From positions 1 to 63,719 of the IMG/VR virus record IMGVR_UViG_3300027969_000100: a DNA stretch of 63,719 nt; one strand, given 5' to 3'. Origin of the DNA: a virus. This document shows positions 34,075 to 41,954 of the stretch, one piece after another. Position numbers and translations under genes: made by a program. Positions within the stretch are counted from its first letter, which is position 1. Every line of letters begins with the position of its first letter. A model generated the notes under the pieces. The model was not told the DNA's origin. It worked only from the letters and a program-made list of their open reading frames with translations, and did not search any database.

Positions 34075-36457
34075 TCGAATGAATTATTATCCACCTGCCC
34101 ATCATGTCACGCCCCTCCTCAGGTGCAACGCCATACTTGAATAGGCCATATGCAACCAACCACTTGTAGAACTTGGTCCTGCTGATGGTCATCTTAGACT
34201 TTGGTCCGTAGTCAGGGTACTCGTTCACGAAGTCATTGTACAAATCGTTCTTGTATAGCCTCACCTCTACCTCAAGCGTGTTGTTCTTAGGCTGACCCTC
34301 CACCAGACCACACCACTCGATGAAGTCATGAGAGGTCTCAGCAGATAGCTGTCTAATCTTTAGGTTCACAAAATTACTCTTCACTATCCCTGTATGCAGG
34401 TAGTTGGATAGGCAACCAATCATGTAGTTGTCAAACTCACACCAGTCATCATCGTTCCAGTCCCCGAACATCAGCTTACCAAACTCATCCAAGGGAGTGA
34501 ATGACTTGGAGTAGTACTGGTGTAGCTCCAGCTCAGACTTACGTCTAGCAAAGCTGTTGCCCGATCCCTTGATGGCATAGTTAGTAGTGATGGCAATCTT
34601 TGGTGACTTACTGAATGGTATCTTAATTGCATCCTTGTTCTTCTTCTCTAGCGTGAGACCCTCGGTCACCACGCTAAACAAACGCTCAAATTCAAAGTAC
34701 TTCTTCACATCATCGAACACTAGGATTTGTGTATCAGCAGACACAAGTTGGTAGGCGAAGCTACGCTCGAATGTGAATGACTTGCCATCAATCGTTACCA
34801 CCTTCTTCATCTTTGCTAGTGCGTTCATGAACAGACCCTTGCCTGTGCCACCCTCAGGGTTGTCGCTAATCACCTCATCGTTAAGGATTACTGCCGGACA
34901 GAAGCTTAGGTTCTTGTAGCCATGCATCAGGAACCCTATGTTACTCTCCATCGCCTGTACCCTACCATCATCACCCCCACAGATGTTTCGTATGAACTTC
35001 TTGTAGCTGCATGCATCTGTCACATCGCACATGATGAAGTTGCGGTCAATCACGTGATCGTTCCACACGTATCCACCCAAGTCAAGGTAGTCAATAGCCT
35101 TCACCCCAGTCTTGCTAACCTGCACAGCACAGTTCTTGTAGTACAGGTAAGAGGTGTCCTTGGTATCCTCAATGAATAAGATGTCTATGGTTGATAGCAT
35201 GGACAGGAACTCCTCCTTGAAGAACCTAGTGTTGTCAGCGAAGTAGTTGTATACCCCAATGTCATCCAGCTCTTGCAGATGGGTCAGCACGTAGTCCTTC
35301 ATCTCCTTCTCAGAGGTGTGGTCAATCAGGTTATCGGTGACCTTGACAAACACGTAATTCTTACCACCCTCAGGGCAGAACTTATAGAACCCGTGATCCT
35401 CAAGGAACTGCTTGAATAGAATGTGTACTATTCGAATGACTCCCTTCTCGCTCTTTTCCCAGAATGTTTTCTTTGCGTTCTCCTCCTCCACCTTGGTCAA
35501 GACTGCTTCAATAGTATCCGTATCCAGTTGAGAGTCCTGTAGCTGAATACGTATTTCTTTTTTTGATACACCCCTTCTTAGCTTGGCCTTGATGGAGTTT
35601 ACCTGCTCCTCATCCTCGTAGTACTTGGTGCCAAAGTTGGCCGTGTGCCGATAGGCTGAGTCAATTGCCGCACCTATCTCACTTACAGGGAAGTCCTCAG
35701 TAGCGTACTGGCTCAGCATACGTGATGCAAGACTCTTGTTTATTCCGAAGTCATTGAACGCCATCGCTAGGATGTACACGTTATGGTTACGCTGTCCCTC
35801 AACCATTGGGTACTTCTTCATCCACCACTTCACCAAGATGTCAACCACCTTGTTCTCATCAGTGATGGGTATGGTTAGCTTGTCCTTGATCTTACTCACC
35901 TCCGTGTACTCAAGATCCTCTATGGTGTTCCAGACAGATGAATTCTCGTTCACATAAATCAATGCATCATATGACTCGTAGCATACACGTGATATGTTCT
36001 TACTAGTCTTGTCAAAGTAGGGGCTATTGAAGTGCTTCTCTAGGCTGTTGAAGTAGTTGATGTGGTTGTCTTGGTCTGCTGGTATCTTTACCAGTACCTT
36101 TAGGCCATTGCCAGAGGGAGAGATGAATACGGAGTACACATACTTGTTCTTGGACAGCCTCTCCTTGTCATCGGTTAAGTCCTTAGTCTTTTGGTAGCCA
36201 TCAAAGTCTAGGCAAATCAAACCTGAGTGCTGAATAAGAGATGCATCTGTTCTCTTGTTGAATATACCGCTGAAGCATATGGCAGGCAGTAACTTCTTCA
36301 AGTCATTCCTCTCCTGCTTATTCTTCTCTGCTCTGATTCTTTTTACCAGATCTTTTGATGACCCCGATCTAATTCTTTCAAGGATTAAACCCACATTCCT
36401 GTGGAATGGAGTATCCGTGTCCTTGATGCTTGAGAATATCGTTACTTGATATGTCAT
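34067..36457 (-). CDS. Primase-helicase (VirE_N/BT4734-type primase with SF3-like ATPase)
   Basis: The 796-residue protein begins with a VirE_N/BT4734-like primase-related region (GLICLDFDG near residues 79-87 and ISPSGNGLKVLVK near 112-124). A PriCT-like helical segment (RNHNVYILAMAFNDFGINKS) follows. The helicase part has Walker A GGTGKG near 536, Walker B ILVFDD near 578 and a TTNYAI sensor. The C-terminus looks like a winged helix. It would prime and unwind at the phage origin. No DNA polymerase is present in the window, so the host enzyme is probably recruited. Confidence 0.85.
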   Translation of the reverse strand: MTYQVTIFSSIKDTDTPFHRNVGLILERIRSGSSKDLVKRIRAEKNKQERNDLKKLLPAICFSGIFNKRTDASLIQHSGLICLDFDGYQKTKDLTDDKERLSKNKYVYSVFISPSGNGLKVLVKIPADQDNHINYFNSLEKHFNSPYFDKTSKNISRVCYESYDALIYVNENSSVWNTIEDLEYTEVSKIKDKLTIPITDENKVVDILVKWWMKKYPMVEGQRNHNVYILAMAFNDFGINKSLASRMLSQYATEDFPVSEIGAAIDSAYRHTANFGTKYYEDEEQVNSIKAKLRRGVSKKEIRIQLQDSQLDTDTIEAVLTKVEEENAKKTFWEKSEKGVIRIVHILFKQFLEDHGFYKFCPEGGKNYVFVKVTDNLIDHTSEKEMKDYVLTHLQELDDIGVYNYFADNTRFFKEEFLSMLSTIDILFIEDTKDTSYLYYKNCAVQVSKTGVKAIDYLDLGGYVWNDHVIDRNFIMCDVTDACSYKKFIRNICGGDDGRVQAMESNIGFLMHGYKNLSFCPAVILNDEVISDNPEGGTGKGLFMNALAKMKKVVTIDGKSFTFERSFAYQLVSADTQILVFDDVKKYFEFERLFSVVTEGLTLEKKNKDAIKIPFSKSPKIAITTNYAIKGSGNSFARRKSELELHQYYSKSFTPLDEFGKLMFGDWNDDDWCEFDNYMIGCLSNYLHTGIVKSNFVNLKIRQLSAETSHDFIEWCGLVEGQPKNNTLEVEVRLYKNDLYNDFVNEYPDYGPKSKMTISRTKFYKWLVAYGLFKYGVAPEEGRDMMGRWIIIHSND

Positions 36458-36490
36458 AAATGTATAATGAATGTCGTTTATTTGTCAGGT

Positions 36491-36595
36491 TAACTTACTG
36501 ATACTTAGATGTATGTCGATTATGTTAATTTAAACCCCGTTTACTAGTCAAAGAAACAATAAGTAAACAAGTAGTATATATATATATATAGGGAA
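36491..36595. promoter_or_regulatory. Duplicated two-part intergenic element, copy A
   Basis: TGTCGATTATGTTAATTT at 36514-36531 is followed 43 bases later by a (TA)8 run and GGGAA (36575-36595). Upstream lies TTAACTTACTGATAC. The same two parts with the same spacing recur at 46477-46582. The element sits in the gene-free 200 bp upstream of the minus-strand primase-helicase gene. It may be an operator or a replication site. Confidence 0.65.
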
Positions 36596-36625
36596 AAATA
36601 AAAACGACATAGTCTGGAGAAAAAA

Positions 36626-36656
36626 AAGAGGGGGACTTTTACCCCCTCCCTTCTTA
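36626..36656 (-). terminator. Strong intrinsic terminator on the minus strand
   Basis: Read on the minus strand, GAGGGGG pairs with CCCCCTC around a 7-base loop and is followed by a run of T. It lies right after the stop of the SSB-like gene and separates it from the primase-helicase unit. Confidence 0.8.
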
Positions 36657-36923
36657 TCAGAAAGGCATCTGGTTGGTTGGCTCATCTACCTTATTGTCAT
36701 CACCTGGGTTGTAGATGTTCACTACTAGGTGGTGGGAAGGTTTGTTTGGAACCTGATCCTTATTCTTTACGATATTTAGGTTGACCCACTCAAGGTTTTT
36801 TTCATTGAGGTAGGCTAAAAGATTTTGCAAGTCCCTCTTGCTTTGGCTTACTGTTGTAAGCGGTCCGTACTTAGTCTGAATAACTCTAGAACTTCCTCCG
36901 TAAATTTTGTCTTTCTTTTCCAT
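36657..36923 (-). CDS. SSB-like small protein with acidic PF tail
   Basis: The 88-residue protein has a basic-aromatic core (KIYGGSSRVIQTKYG) and ends in an acidic tail finishing with NQMPF, reminiscent of the SSB C-terminal peptide that recruits replication partners. I see no full OB-fold. It lies at the end of the recombination/replication operon before a strong terminator, which suggests high expression as expected for an SSB. The function is inferred. Confidence 0.5.
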   Translation of the reverse strand: MEKKDKIYGGSSRVIQTKYGPLTTVSQSKRDLQNLLAYLNEKNLEWVNLNIVKNKDQVPNKPSHHLVVNIYNPGDDNKVDEPTNQMPF

Positions 36924-36936
36924 TTGATTGTTTCGT

Positions 36937-37110
36937 TTATACTCGTTTGAAATTTTGTAATAATGATGTTACAAATTGTCCATTTCTTTCTAGAATAATT
37001 ATCGCATAAGTAAATGTGTGATCAGTAAAGAAACTCACAACTTGTCCTCTATCTGTAGACATCCATGCATCACCGGGACGGGCATGTATAAATTCAATTG
37101 GTATTTCCAT
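36937..37110 (-). CDS. Small hypothetical protein, 57 aa
   Basis: Reading from ATG 37110 gives MEIPIEFIHARPGDAWMSTD and continues to TAA at 36937. It starts four bases after the stop of the nuclease gene and fills a gap that would otherwise be empty. No recognisable family. Confidence 0.55.
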   Translation of the reverse strand: MEIPIEFIHARPGDAWMSTDRGQVVSFFTDHTFTYAIIILERNGQFVTSLLQNFKRV

Positions 37111-37114
37111 TTGA

Positions 37115-37846
37115 TTAAAGTGTTTCGTTTATAAAGTAATTGTCAATGTCATCTGTTGGATTCGGTCCGAAGTACCTGTAGTACACCTCCATCGCTCGCT
37201 CTACCTTGGCCTCGCCACCGCTTACGAACTCTTCGGATGGTCTGAACAGACCAAGCTGCTCAGATTCCTTGTCAATAACGTAAAAGTATAGCGGTTTTCC
37301 AAATAATTTCTGGTAAATGTAGCACTGAGAGTCGTAGTTGTAGCTTTTTGCAGACCATCTGAACTTGTTTATGTCTGATGTGGTCTTCAAATCTATAATC
37401 GAATCGGCAGTTACGATGTCAGCCTTCGCCTTCCATTGCAGTCCCTTGATATCACCAATGATTGGCTCCTCGTATAGGTTGCCCTCCCTGTAGATGTCAT
37501 TGTAGAACTGGAAGTTTGACTTCATCACACCAGCAAGTCGCACAATTTCCTCGTACTCCTTGGTCAACATGGCGAACCCAAGGTTGTTGTCAGCACAGAA
37601 GGTCTTGTACTCCTTTGTATTCCGTGTACTAACGTCCACCTGTGGCACGATTACAGCCTTCTCAGGCTCAAGAATTAGCTGATGGAATAGTCTACCCTCA
37701 TGGAAGTGTTTAGAATCTCCAGATGGCACTCTAAATAGCTTAGGATTGGTAAGCAATGCATAGATGTCTGAGTTGGATAGGTAGTACTTACCCTTCCCAT
37801 TGTAATACTCATCATCATTCCTTAGTTCTTCAATAATTTGATTCAT
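37115..37846 (-). CDS. PD-(D/E)XK exonuclease (RecE/Cas4-like)
   Basis: The 243-residue protein shows a nuclease core with GLQWKAKADIVTADSIIDLKT (about residues 134-154), where the Asp of KAD and the D-L-K of IDLKT match the catalytic PD-(D/E)XK residues. A C-terminal helix with YNYDSQCYIYQKL resembles the Q-x3-Y motif of RecE and Cas4 exonucleases. It would resect DNA ends. With the annealing protein at 38611-39231 it makes a RecET-like recombination pair, with a methyltransferase gene between them. Confidence 0.75.
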   Translation of the reverse strand: MNQIIEELRNDDEYYNGKGKYYLSNSDIYALLTNPKLFRVPSGDSKHFHEGRLFHQLILEPEKAVIVPQVDVSTRNTKEYKTFCADNNLGFAMLTKEYEEIVRLAGVMKSNFQFYNDIYREGNLYEEPIIGDIKGLQWKAKADIVTADSIIDLKTTSDINKFRWSAKSYNYDSQCYIYQKLFGKPLYFYVIDKESEQLGLFRPSEEFVSGGEAKVERAMEVYYRYFGPNPTDDIDNYFINETL

Positions 37847-38627
37847 ATTGTTCGATTGATTTAAATATTTGATACACTACCTGGGGTACTATGGCATTTC
37901 CTCCTGCCATTATTGATTCTTTTCTCCATTTAGGAAAGGTAATAGAGTCCAGTCTACCGGAAAGCCCATCATCTCCATGACAAAGTGAGGGGACAGATGG
38001 CTGCATTTTGAAGTCTGTTCTATGTAGTTTATTGCGTCCTTTAAATTGTTGTTCATTGGATTGTGTCCTTTTCTTGGAGCATTGCCTCTCCTTCCTGCCT
38101 TCATGTCCATAGCGCAAGGAGTAGGAAGCATTAAATGCAATAAACCAAATTCTCTGCCTGACATGGGAAGCATTAACGCTTGCAGCTGGAAGTAAAAACG
38201 GTGTGACTTCGTAGCCTTCAGCTTCCAAATCAGATTGCACTTCGTCGAATACCAACCCTCCATTCCAATTAACAAGCCCACGAACATTCTCGCCCACGAT
38301 GTAGGTCGGCTGAATTTCTCGAATTGCTCGACACATTTCTGGCCAGAGGTGGCGGTCATCATCCTTGCCGAGTCGCTTTCCTGCTGATGAGTAGGGCTGA
38401 CATGGGAATCCCCCTGTGATGATGTCAATTTCTCCTCTGTAAATAGAGAAGTCTGTCTTGGTGATGTCATTGTGTGATATTGAATTAGGCCAATAATATT
38501 TTAAGACTCTCTGTCCGAATGGATTCCATTCGCAATGGAACACGTTATCCCATCCCATCCAATCGGAGGCCAAATCAAAGCCCCCGATTCCACTGAATAA
38601 TGATCCGTGCCTAAGCATTAAACTCAT
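37830..38627 (-). CDS. dcm: DNA cytosine-5 methyltransferase
   Basis: A 265-residue C5 methyltransferase: motif I LFSGIGGFDLA (10-20), motif IV GFPCQPYS with the catalytic Cys (73-80), motif VI GENVRG (112-117), motif VIII-like HVRQRIWF and motif X GNAIVPQV near the end. The target-recognition region is short for the family. It would methylate phage DNA against host restriction. It overlaps both neighbours by 17 bases. A 186-codon second frame (37910-38470) lies wholly inside it and looks genuine. Confidence 0.9.
   Translation of the reverse strand: MSLMLRHGSLFSGIGGFDLASDWMGWDNVFHCEWNPFGQRVLKYYWPNSISHNDITKTDFSIYRGEIDIITGGFPCQPYSSAGKRLGKDDDRHLWPEMCRAIREIQPTYIVGENVRGLVNWNGGLVFDEVQSDLEAEGYEVTPFLLPAASVNASHVRQRIWFIAFNASYSLRYGHEGRKERQCSKKRTQSNEQQFKGRNKLHRTDFKMQPSVPSLCHGDDGLSGRLDSITFPKWRKESIMAGGNAIVPQVVYQIFKSIEQYESNY
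37910..38470 (-). CDS. Nested overlapping reading frame inside the methyltransferase gene (186 aa)
   Basis: The frame starts at ATG 38470 within codon 53 of the methyltransferase and stops before that gene ends. The product starts MTSPRQTSLFTEEKL and has WYSTKCNLIWKLKATKS, LMLPTPCAMDMK and a C-terminal LSPHFVMEMMGFPVDWT. I remember such proteins, with the same start and ending, from many Bacteroidota phages and metagenomes, again overlapping a methyltransferase. That makes a chance frame unlikely. The DWT-type C-terminus resembles a methyltransferase-associated module, perhaps a specificity partner. Whether it is translated is unknown. Confidence 0.55.
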   Translation of the reverse strand: MTSPRQTSLFTEEKLTSSQGDSHVSPTHQQESDSARMMTATSGQKCVEQFEKFSRPTSWARMFVGLLIGMEGWYSTKCNLIWKLKATKSHRFYFQLQALMLPMSGREFGLLHLMLPTPCAMDMKAGRRGNAPRKGHNPMNNNLKDAINYIEQTSKCSHLSPHFVMEMMGFPVDWTLLPFLNGEKNQ

Positions 38628-39231
38628 CAGCTATTTCTTTCTTCAGTGTTACAGATATGTCATACTGGGTGGTCAACTGCTTGCCAATGAATGCAAGACC
38701 CTTACTCTTGTTGTCCTTTACATACTTTAGAACCTTAATCCAATCATCGCTTCCTTTCACTAATGTAACCAGTGCCTTAGGCAAGCTCTGCTCCACTGCC
38801 TTTGGCTCACTCTCTGGTAAATCCTCACCGGCATAGATGTAAATCCCCAATCCAAACATCGCTAGGTTCTTAACCAAGCAACGCATCAAGGTCTTGTTGA
38901 TGTCAAACGTAGTCGCTGCATCCACCTGCTTGTCTCCGTACTTGGTAGCATAGGAGTACGCCTTCTTCTTCATGCTCTTGTTCTTCCCATCCATGACAGG
39001 CAACCACATCTCTAGGGTCTGACCCTCGATAGTCACCTCGCTATGGCACATGAATCCAAGGTCATCATCGTACTCCGTAGGTAGGATCTTATACGATGCA
39101 TCTGGGCACTCCTTCTTAGTCACAGACCATGCCCAGGCCCAGGATAGGTAGGTTAGGTTGTCCTTCTTCTCAACATGTTCGTTCACATTGATGGCTGATA
39201 GCCTGTCGAATACTGATTTTTCTGATTTCAT
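38611..39231 (-). CDS. Single-strand annealing protein (DUF1071/ERF-like)
   Basis: The 206-residue protein has the DUF1071 signature: YLSWAWAWSVTKKECP (about 28-43), MWLPVMDGKNKSM near 74-86 and ATTFDINKTLMRCLVKNLAM near 105-124. This family belongs with phage annealing recombinases of the Rad52/ERF superfamily and pairs complementary single strands. With the PD-(D/E)XK exonuclease at 37115 it forms a plausible recombination system. It overlaps the upstream DnaA-like gene by four bases. Confidence 0.8.
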   Translation of the reverse strand: MKSEKSVFDRLSAINVNEHVEKKDNLTYLSWAWAWSVTKKECPDASYKILPTEYDDDLGFMCHSEVTIEGQTLEMWLPVMDGKNKSMKKKAYSYATKYGDKQVDAATTFDINKTLMRCLVKNLAMFGLGIYIYAGEDLPESEPKAVEQSLPKALVTLVKGSDDWIKVLKYVKDNKSKGLAFIGKQLTTQYDISVTLKKEIADEFNA

Positions 39232-39518
39232 TTCTCTAGATTTTTAATTAGTTGTTTGTAGTCTGTGTCTGCCTGTACTTTACTCTCGATTGATTTGATC
39301 CCGTGGATAATGGATGAGTGACCTATCACGTACCCATTCATGTCCATGTACCTCTGGATGTAGCTGACAGGTATCTTACGATTGGAACACAGGTAGTAGA
39401 GCATGTGTCTTGCATCTACCACCTCCATCTTTTTATTCTTTGAGAATATCCAGTCCCTAGGGATGGAGTAACGCTTGATGATGTTGTCTAAATAGTTATT
39501 AAAGATTTCAACTTTCAT
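39228..39518 (-). CDS. DnaA domain IV-like DNA-binding protein
   Basis: The 96-residue protein is close to a bare DnaA C-terminal domain: VDARHMLYYLCSNRKIPVSY (34-53) followed by the signature helix VIGHSSIIHGIKSIES (64-79), matching the DnaA pattern DHTTV.HA. AAA+ ATPase and oligomerisation domains are absent. It may bind DnaA-box-like repeats at the gene-free region near 45.9 kb, either to recruit host DnaA or to compete with it. Confidence 0.75.
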   Translation of the reverse strand: MKVEIFNNYLDNIIKRYSIPRDWIFSKNKKMEVVDARHMLYYLCSNRKIPVSYIQRYMDMNGYVIGHSSIIHGIKSIESKVQADTDYKQLIKNLEK

Positions 39519-39678
39519 AATTGTGTACGATTAAAATGTATACTAGGAACAACACTAAGGATGCCCCCGTACTGATTGCATCGATTAGGATTCCCCTTCG
39601 ATCATTTTTGTATAGTAGCTTGTTGACTACCGCACTGGCTAGTATAACTGCCAACCCGACTATAAGATTAACCATCAT
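39508..39678 (-). CDS. Small two-helix membrane protein, 56 aa
   Basis: Reading from ATG 39678 gives MMVNLIVGLAVILASAVVNK, a short basic loop (LLYKNDRRG), a second hydrophobic stretch (TGASLVLFLVYILIV) and a stop at 39508. The ATGA overlap with the upstream gene supports translation. It could be an early membrane effector. Function unknown. Confidence 0.6.
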   Translation of the reverse strand: MMVNLIVGLAVILASAVVNKLLYKNDRRGILIDAISTGASLVLFLVYILIVHNYES

Positions 39679-39938
39679 AGCTTATTAAAAATAGTTTCTG
39701 CTATAGCTTCCAGTAGTTCTCCTGTAGGTGCAATGTCAATAGTCTTGCCCTGTTCCTCATCCCATGTGCATAGCTGATGAGTACCTAAAATATTTACAAC
39801 TGTCTCGCTGTCACCAACATAGTCCCAGTTTGATTCCTCTCCATGACTAGCTACCTCGTAGCTACCCACCCAGAAGTAGTCCTTGTCATCAATGCTGAAC
39901 TCAATCTCCTCATTGATAAACACCTCGCTTTCATTCAT
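39675..39938 (-). CDS. Acidic small protein, 87 aa
   Basis: A strongly acidic protein (NEEIEFSIDDKDYFW at the start) with Trp/Tyr-rich beta strands. Small acidic phage proteins often mimic DNA or block host enzymes, but nothing here proves that. It ends in an ATGA overlap with the two-helix membrane gene. Confidence 0.55.
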   Translation of the reverse strand: MNESEVFINEEIEFSIDDKDYFWVGSYEVASHGEESNWDYVGDSETVVNILGTHQLCTWDEEQGKTIDIAPTGELLEAIAETIFNKL

Positions 39939-39988
39939 AGTAGATTTGATTTAAATTTGATACAATATAAGACAATAAATAAACAATG

Positions 39989-40135
39989 TCAATCTTTCTT
40001 AGCAGAAACTTTGCTTCTGTTCAACCAGTAATGCTCGTTGCAGATCCTATCAATAGCCTCCCACTTCGTGGTGCATACCAACCTTGCATACAGGTTGCCA
40101 TAGTAGTACACATTAAACACTTGCTTCGCTTCCAT
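39989..40135 (-). CDS. Small hypothetical protein, 48 aa
   Basis: ATG 40135 opens MEAKQVFNVYYYGNLYARLV and the frame ends at 39989. The first 23 bases overlap the end of the upstream gene. A basic-aromatic mix without known family. Confidence 0.5.
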   Translation of the reverse strand: MEAKQVFNVYYYGNLYARLVCTTKWEAIDRICNEHYWLNRSKVSAKKD

Positions 40136-40283
40136 ACTTCACCTCCCTAGGGCATGGATAAGTTTTAAATAAGTTCTCAATCGCCTTGATAAACTCTTCC
40201 TTGCTCTTCTCATCCAGATAAAGCAGTCTGTCATTCATTGCATGTACTAGTTCGTACATCTGTAGTCTTCCTTCCAATGTCAT
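40113..40283 (-). CDS. Small hypothetical protein, 56 aa
   Basis: Starts in an ATGA overlap with the upstream 134-residue gene and reads MTLEGRLQMYELVHAMNDRL, then a Lys/Glu helix. The coupling supports a real gene. No family recognised. Confidence 0.55.
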   Translation of the reverse strand: MTLEGRLQMYELVHAMNDRLLYLDEKSKEEFIKAIENLFKTYPCPREVKYGSEASV

Positions 40284-40684
40284 TTTAGTTTTTCGTTTAT
40301 AAATTCAATAATAGTGTCAACCCAGTCCCCATCCCATTCCCTACTCTCGTAGGTGTTACAGAACTCGTTGGTCAAGTCAATACCTAGGTCGTATAGTCCG
40401 CAAATACCTTCGGCATCGATGATGTCAAGCAGTCTTATCGGCATGGTGTCGTTAGTAATGAGTGCATGAATTGTGCATACAACTTCATGGTGGGTCTCTG
40501 CCCACTCCCTGAAGCCATGCTTTAGTATGCCTTTTGACTTATTGTATGCTAACTGATTGAGGACACTTGATACAAGTAATACTTCTTGCTTACTTACATT
40601 GTCTGCATTGTACATGGCATCCATTACCGCTTGGTAGGTGTGGTCAAGATCCAAGTACTTAGGTATATTTACTTCGATTTTCAT
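40280..40684 (-). CDS. Hypothetical protein, 134 aa
   Basis: A mainly helical, mildly acidic protein with a central KHGFREWAETHHEVVCTIHA segment. It overlaps neighbours by four bases at both ends. I do not recognise a domain. A metal site formed by the His residues is conceivable. Confidence 0.55.
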   Translation of the reverse strand: MKIEVNIPKYLDLDHTYQAVMDAMYNADNVSKQEVLLVSSVLNQLAYNKSKGILKHGFREWAETHHEVVCTIHALITNDTMPIRLLDIIDAEGICGLYDLGIDLTNEFCNTYESREWDGDWVDTIIEFINEKLK

Positions 40685-40902
40685 AGTTGAATTGTTAAGG
40701 TGTCACTTAAATTTGATAAGACAATCTTACTAGGATATGCATCCTCCAATGCATGGATGTAGTCCTCGATAAAGTACTTCATCTCATCATGTTGATTCGC
40801 CATAGGCTCTGTCACCTTTCTGATTTGTTCCTCTTTTAGGTTGGTGTATAGTGTACACTGGTCACCATCCCATGTTCCTACTTTTAATTTGAATACATTC
40901 AT
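40681..40902 (-). CDS. Small protein, paralogue of the gene at 42160-42384
   Basis: The 73-residue protein shares a layout with the 74-residue product of 42160-42384: an N-terminal strand, then TNLKEEQIRKVTEPMAN versus TDLNEIQIKKVIEPIVN, and then an xALxDAYP motif. This suggests a local duplication. Function unknown. Confidence 0.55.
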   Translation of the reverse strand: MNVFKLKVGTWDGDQCTLYTNLKEEQIRKVTEPMANQHDEMKYFIEDYIHALEDAYPSKIVLSNLSDTLTIQL

Positions 40903-41507
40903 ATTGCGTGTGTGTTTAAAATTTCAAAACATAAATCGTGTGGAATCTTACTCCTCTCGTATGCATTCTTTAACCCCTGTGTACCGGTAACGCTACCTCT
41001 AGGTGCTGATACATGGCATGTGTTCCCATTGCTACACATCTTTCTTGTAATCCATACATTACTATTAGTCCAGATATCTGTAGGCTTCATCCTACTATCA
41101 CCATACTGGCAGTAGGTGACTGTCTTCCTATCAAACTCCTCCATGATAGGCATCTTTCTCAGCATCCCCCTTGGGTTCTCAATAAAGAAATACTTAGGAT
41201 CAAAGTGCTTGATGATTTCAATTGTCTTCTCTACTAACTGAATACCAAACCTAGCACCATCAGTCTTGGGAGTCTTATCATGATTCCAATTCCTACCAAT
41301 GGATGCAACAGAAAATGCTGTGCATGGTGGTGATGCCCAAATAATATCTGGCTTGAAAGGGACTTTGTTTACATCAAAGTCTAGTATGCTCACCGCATAG
41401 TCAATCCCATCAAAGGGGACTAGGTAGGAGGAGTACACCTCCATACCTAATGCCTCTGCTACCTTGCCAATAGACCTACTACCAGCGAATAATTCTAGTA
41501 CCTTCAT
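40899..41507 (-). CDS. Second C5-type DNA methyltransferase
   Basis: I place the start at ATG 41507 (MKVLELFAGSRSIGK), one base after the upstream stop. The longer frame upstream only overlaps the previous gene. The 202-residue protein has motif I LELFAGSRSIG, motif IV ASPPCTAFSVAS with the catalytic Cys, and motif VI FIENPRGML. It is small and lacks an evident target-recognition domain or motif X. It may be a C5 enzyme with unusual specificity or an inactive relative. Together with 37830-38627 it gives the phage two methyltransferases. Confidence 0.8.
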   Translation of the reverse strand: MKVLELFAGSRSIGKVAEALGMEVYSSYLVPFDGIDYAVSILDFDVNKVPFKPDIIWASPPCTAFSVASIGRNWNHDKTPKTDGARFGIQLVEKTIEIIKHFDPKYFFIENPRGMLRKMPIMEEFDRKTVTYCQYGDSRMKPTDIWTNSNVWITRKMCSNGNTCHVSAPRGSVTGTQGLKNAYERSKIPHDLCFEILNTHAI

Positions 41508-41508
41508 C

Positions 41509-41751
41509 TTAGTTGTCTGATAGGTCTGTGAATTGGGTAAAGTTATCTGCAATTTGAAGCAGATGATTGGTTGCTAGTAGCAGTAGTATGTTGTAGTCTA
41601 CACACTTGTGCATCATCTCGCTTACTTTACTCACCTTATCCATGTCCCCACTAGATAGTAGGGTTAGGATCGTAGCCAATTGGGCAGCATACTTGTGTTG
41701 CTCCACTCCTAGTGACTCCACTAGGGAGTTTGCTTCGTGATTGAATTTCAT
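41509..41751 (-). CDS. Hypothetical protein, 80 aa
   Basis: I choose ATG 41751 (MKFNHEANSLVESLGVEQHK) because it forms the ATGA overlap seen throughout this block. Helical, with an LLLLATNHLLQIA stretch near the end. No known function. Confidence 0.55.
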   Translation of the reverse strand: MKFNHEANSLVESLGVEQHKYAAQLATILTLLSSGDMDKVSKVSEMMHKCVDYNILLLLATNHLLQIADNFTQFTDLSDN

Positions 41752-41954
41752 TTGCATTTTCTTTTCCATTCTGCTACAATTTTAGTTGCTTCGTATAACG
41801 CATCTGCACATTCACCCATGCCCATGTCCTCGTTGGACATTATCCATTGGTAGATATCCTCCACCAACATCTGCTCTTGCTCCTCACGGATCTCCTTGAG
41901 TCTTTTGATTTCGCTCCTGAGAAAGTCATTCTCTAATCCTTCAATTGTCTTCAT
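41748..41954 (-). CDS. Hypothetical coiled-coil protein, 68 aa
   Basis: I choose ATG 41954 (MKTIEGLENDFLRSEIKRLK), which overlaps the upstream stop as ATGA. A charged coiled coil is followed by a Met/Asp-rich segment (YQWIMSNEDMGMGECAD). Function unknown. Confidence 0.55.
   Translation of the reverse strand: MKTIEGLENDFLRSEIKRLKEIREEQEQMLVEDIYQWIMSNEDMGMGECADALYEATKIVAEWKRKCK

Noticed and set aside
36575-36600. T7-like promoter start TATAGGGA
   Set aside because: No single-subunit RNA polymerase gene is visible. The likeness covers only a few bases, so I kept the site as part of the duplicated element and did not call a T7-type promoter.
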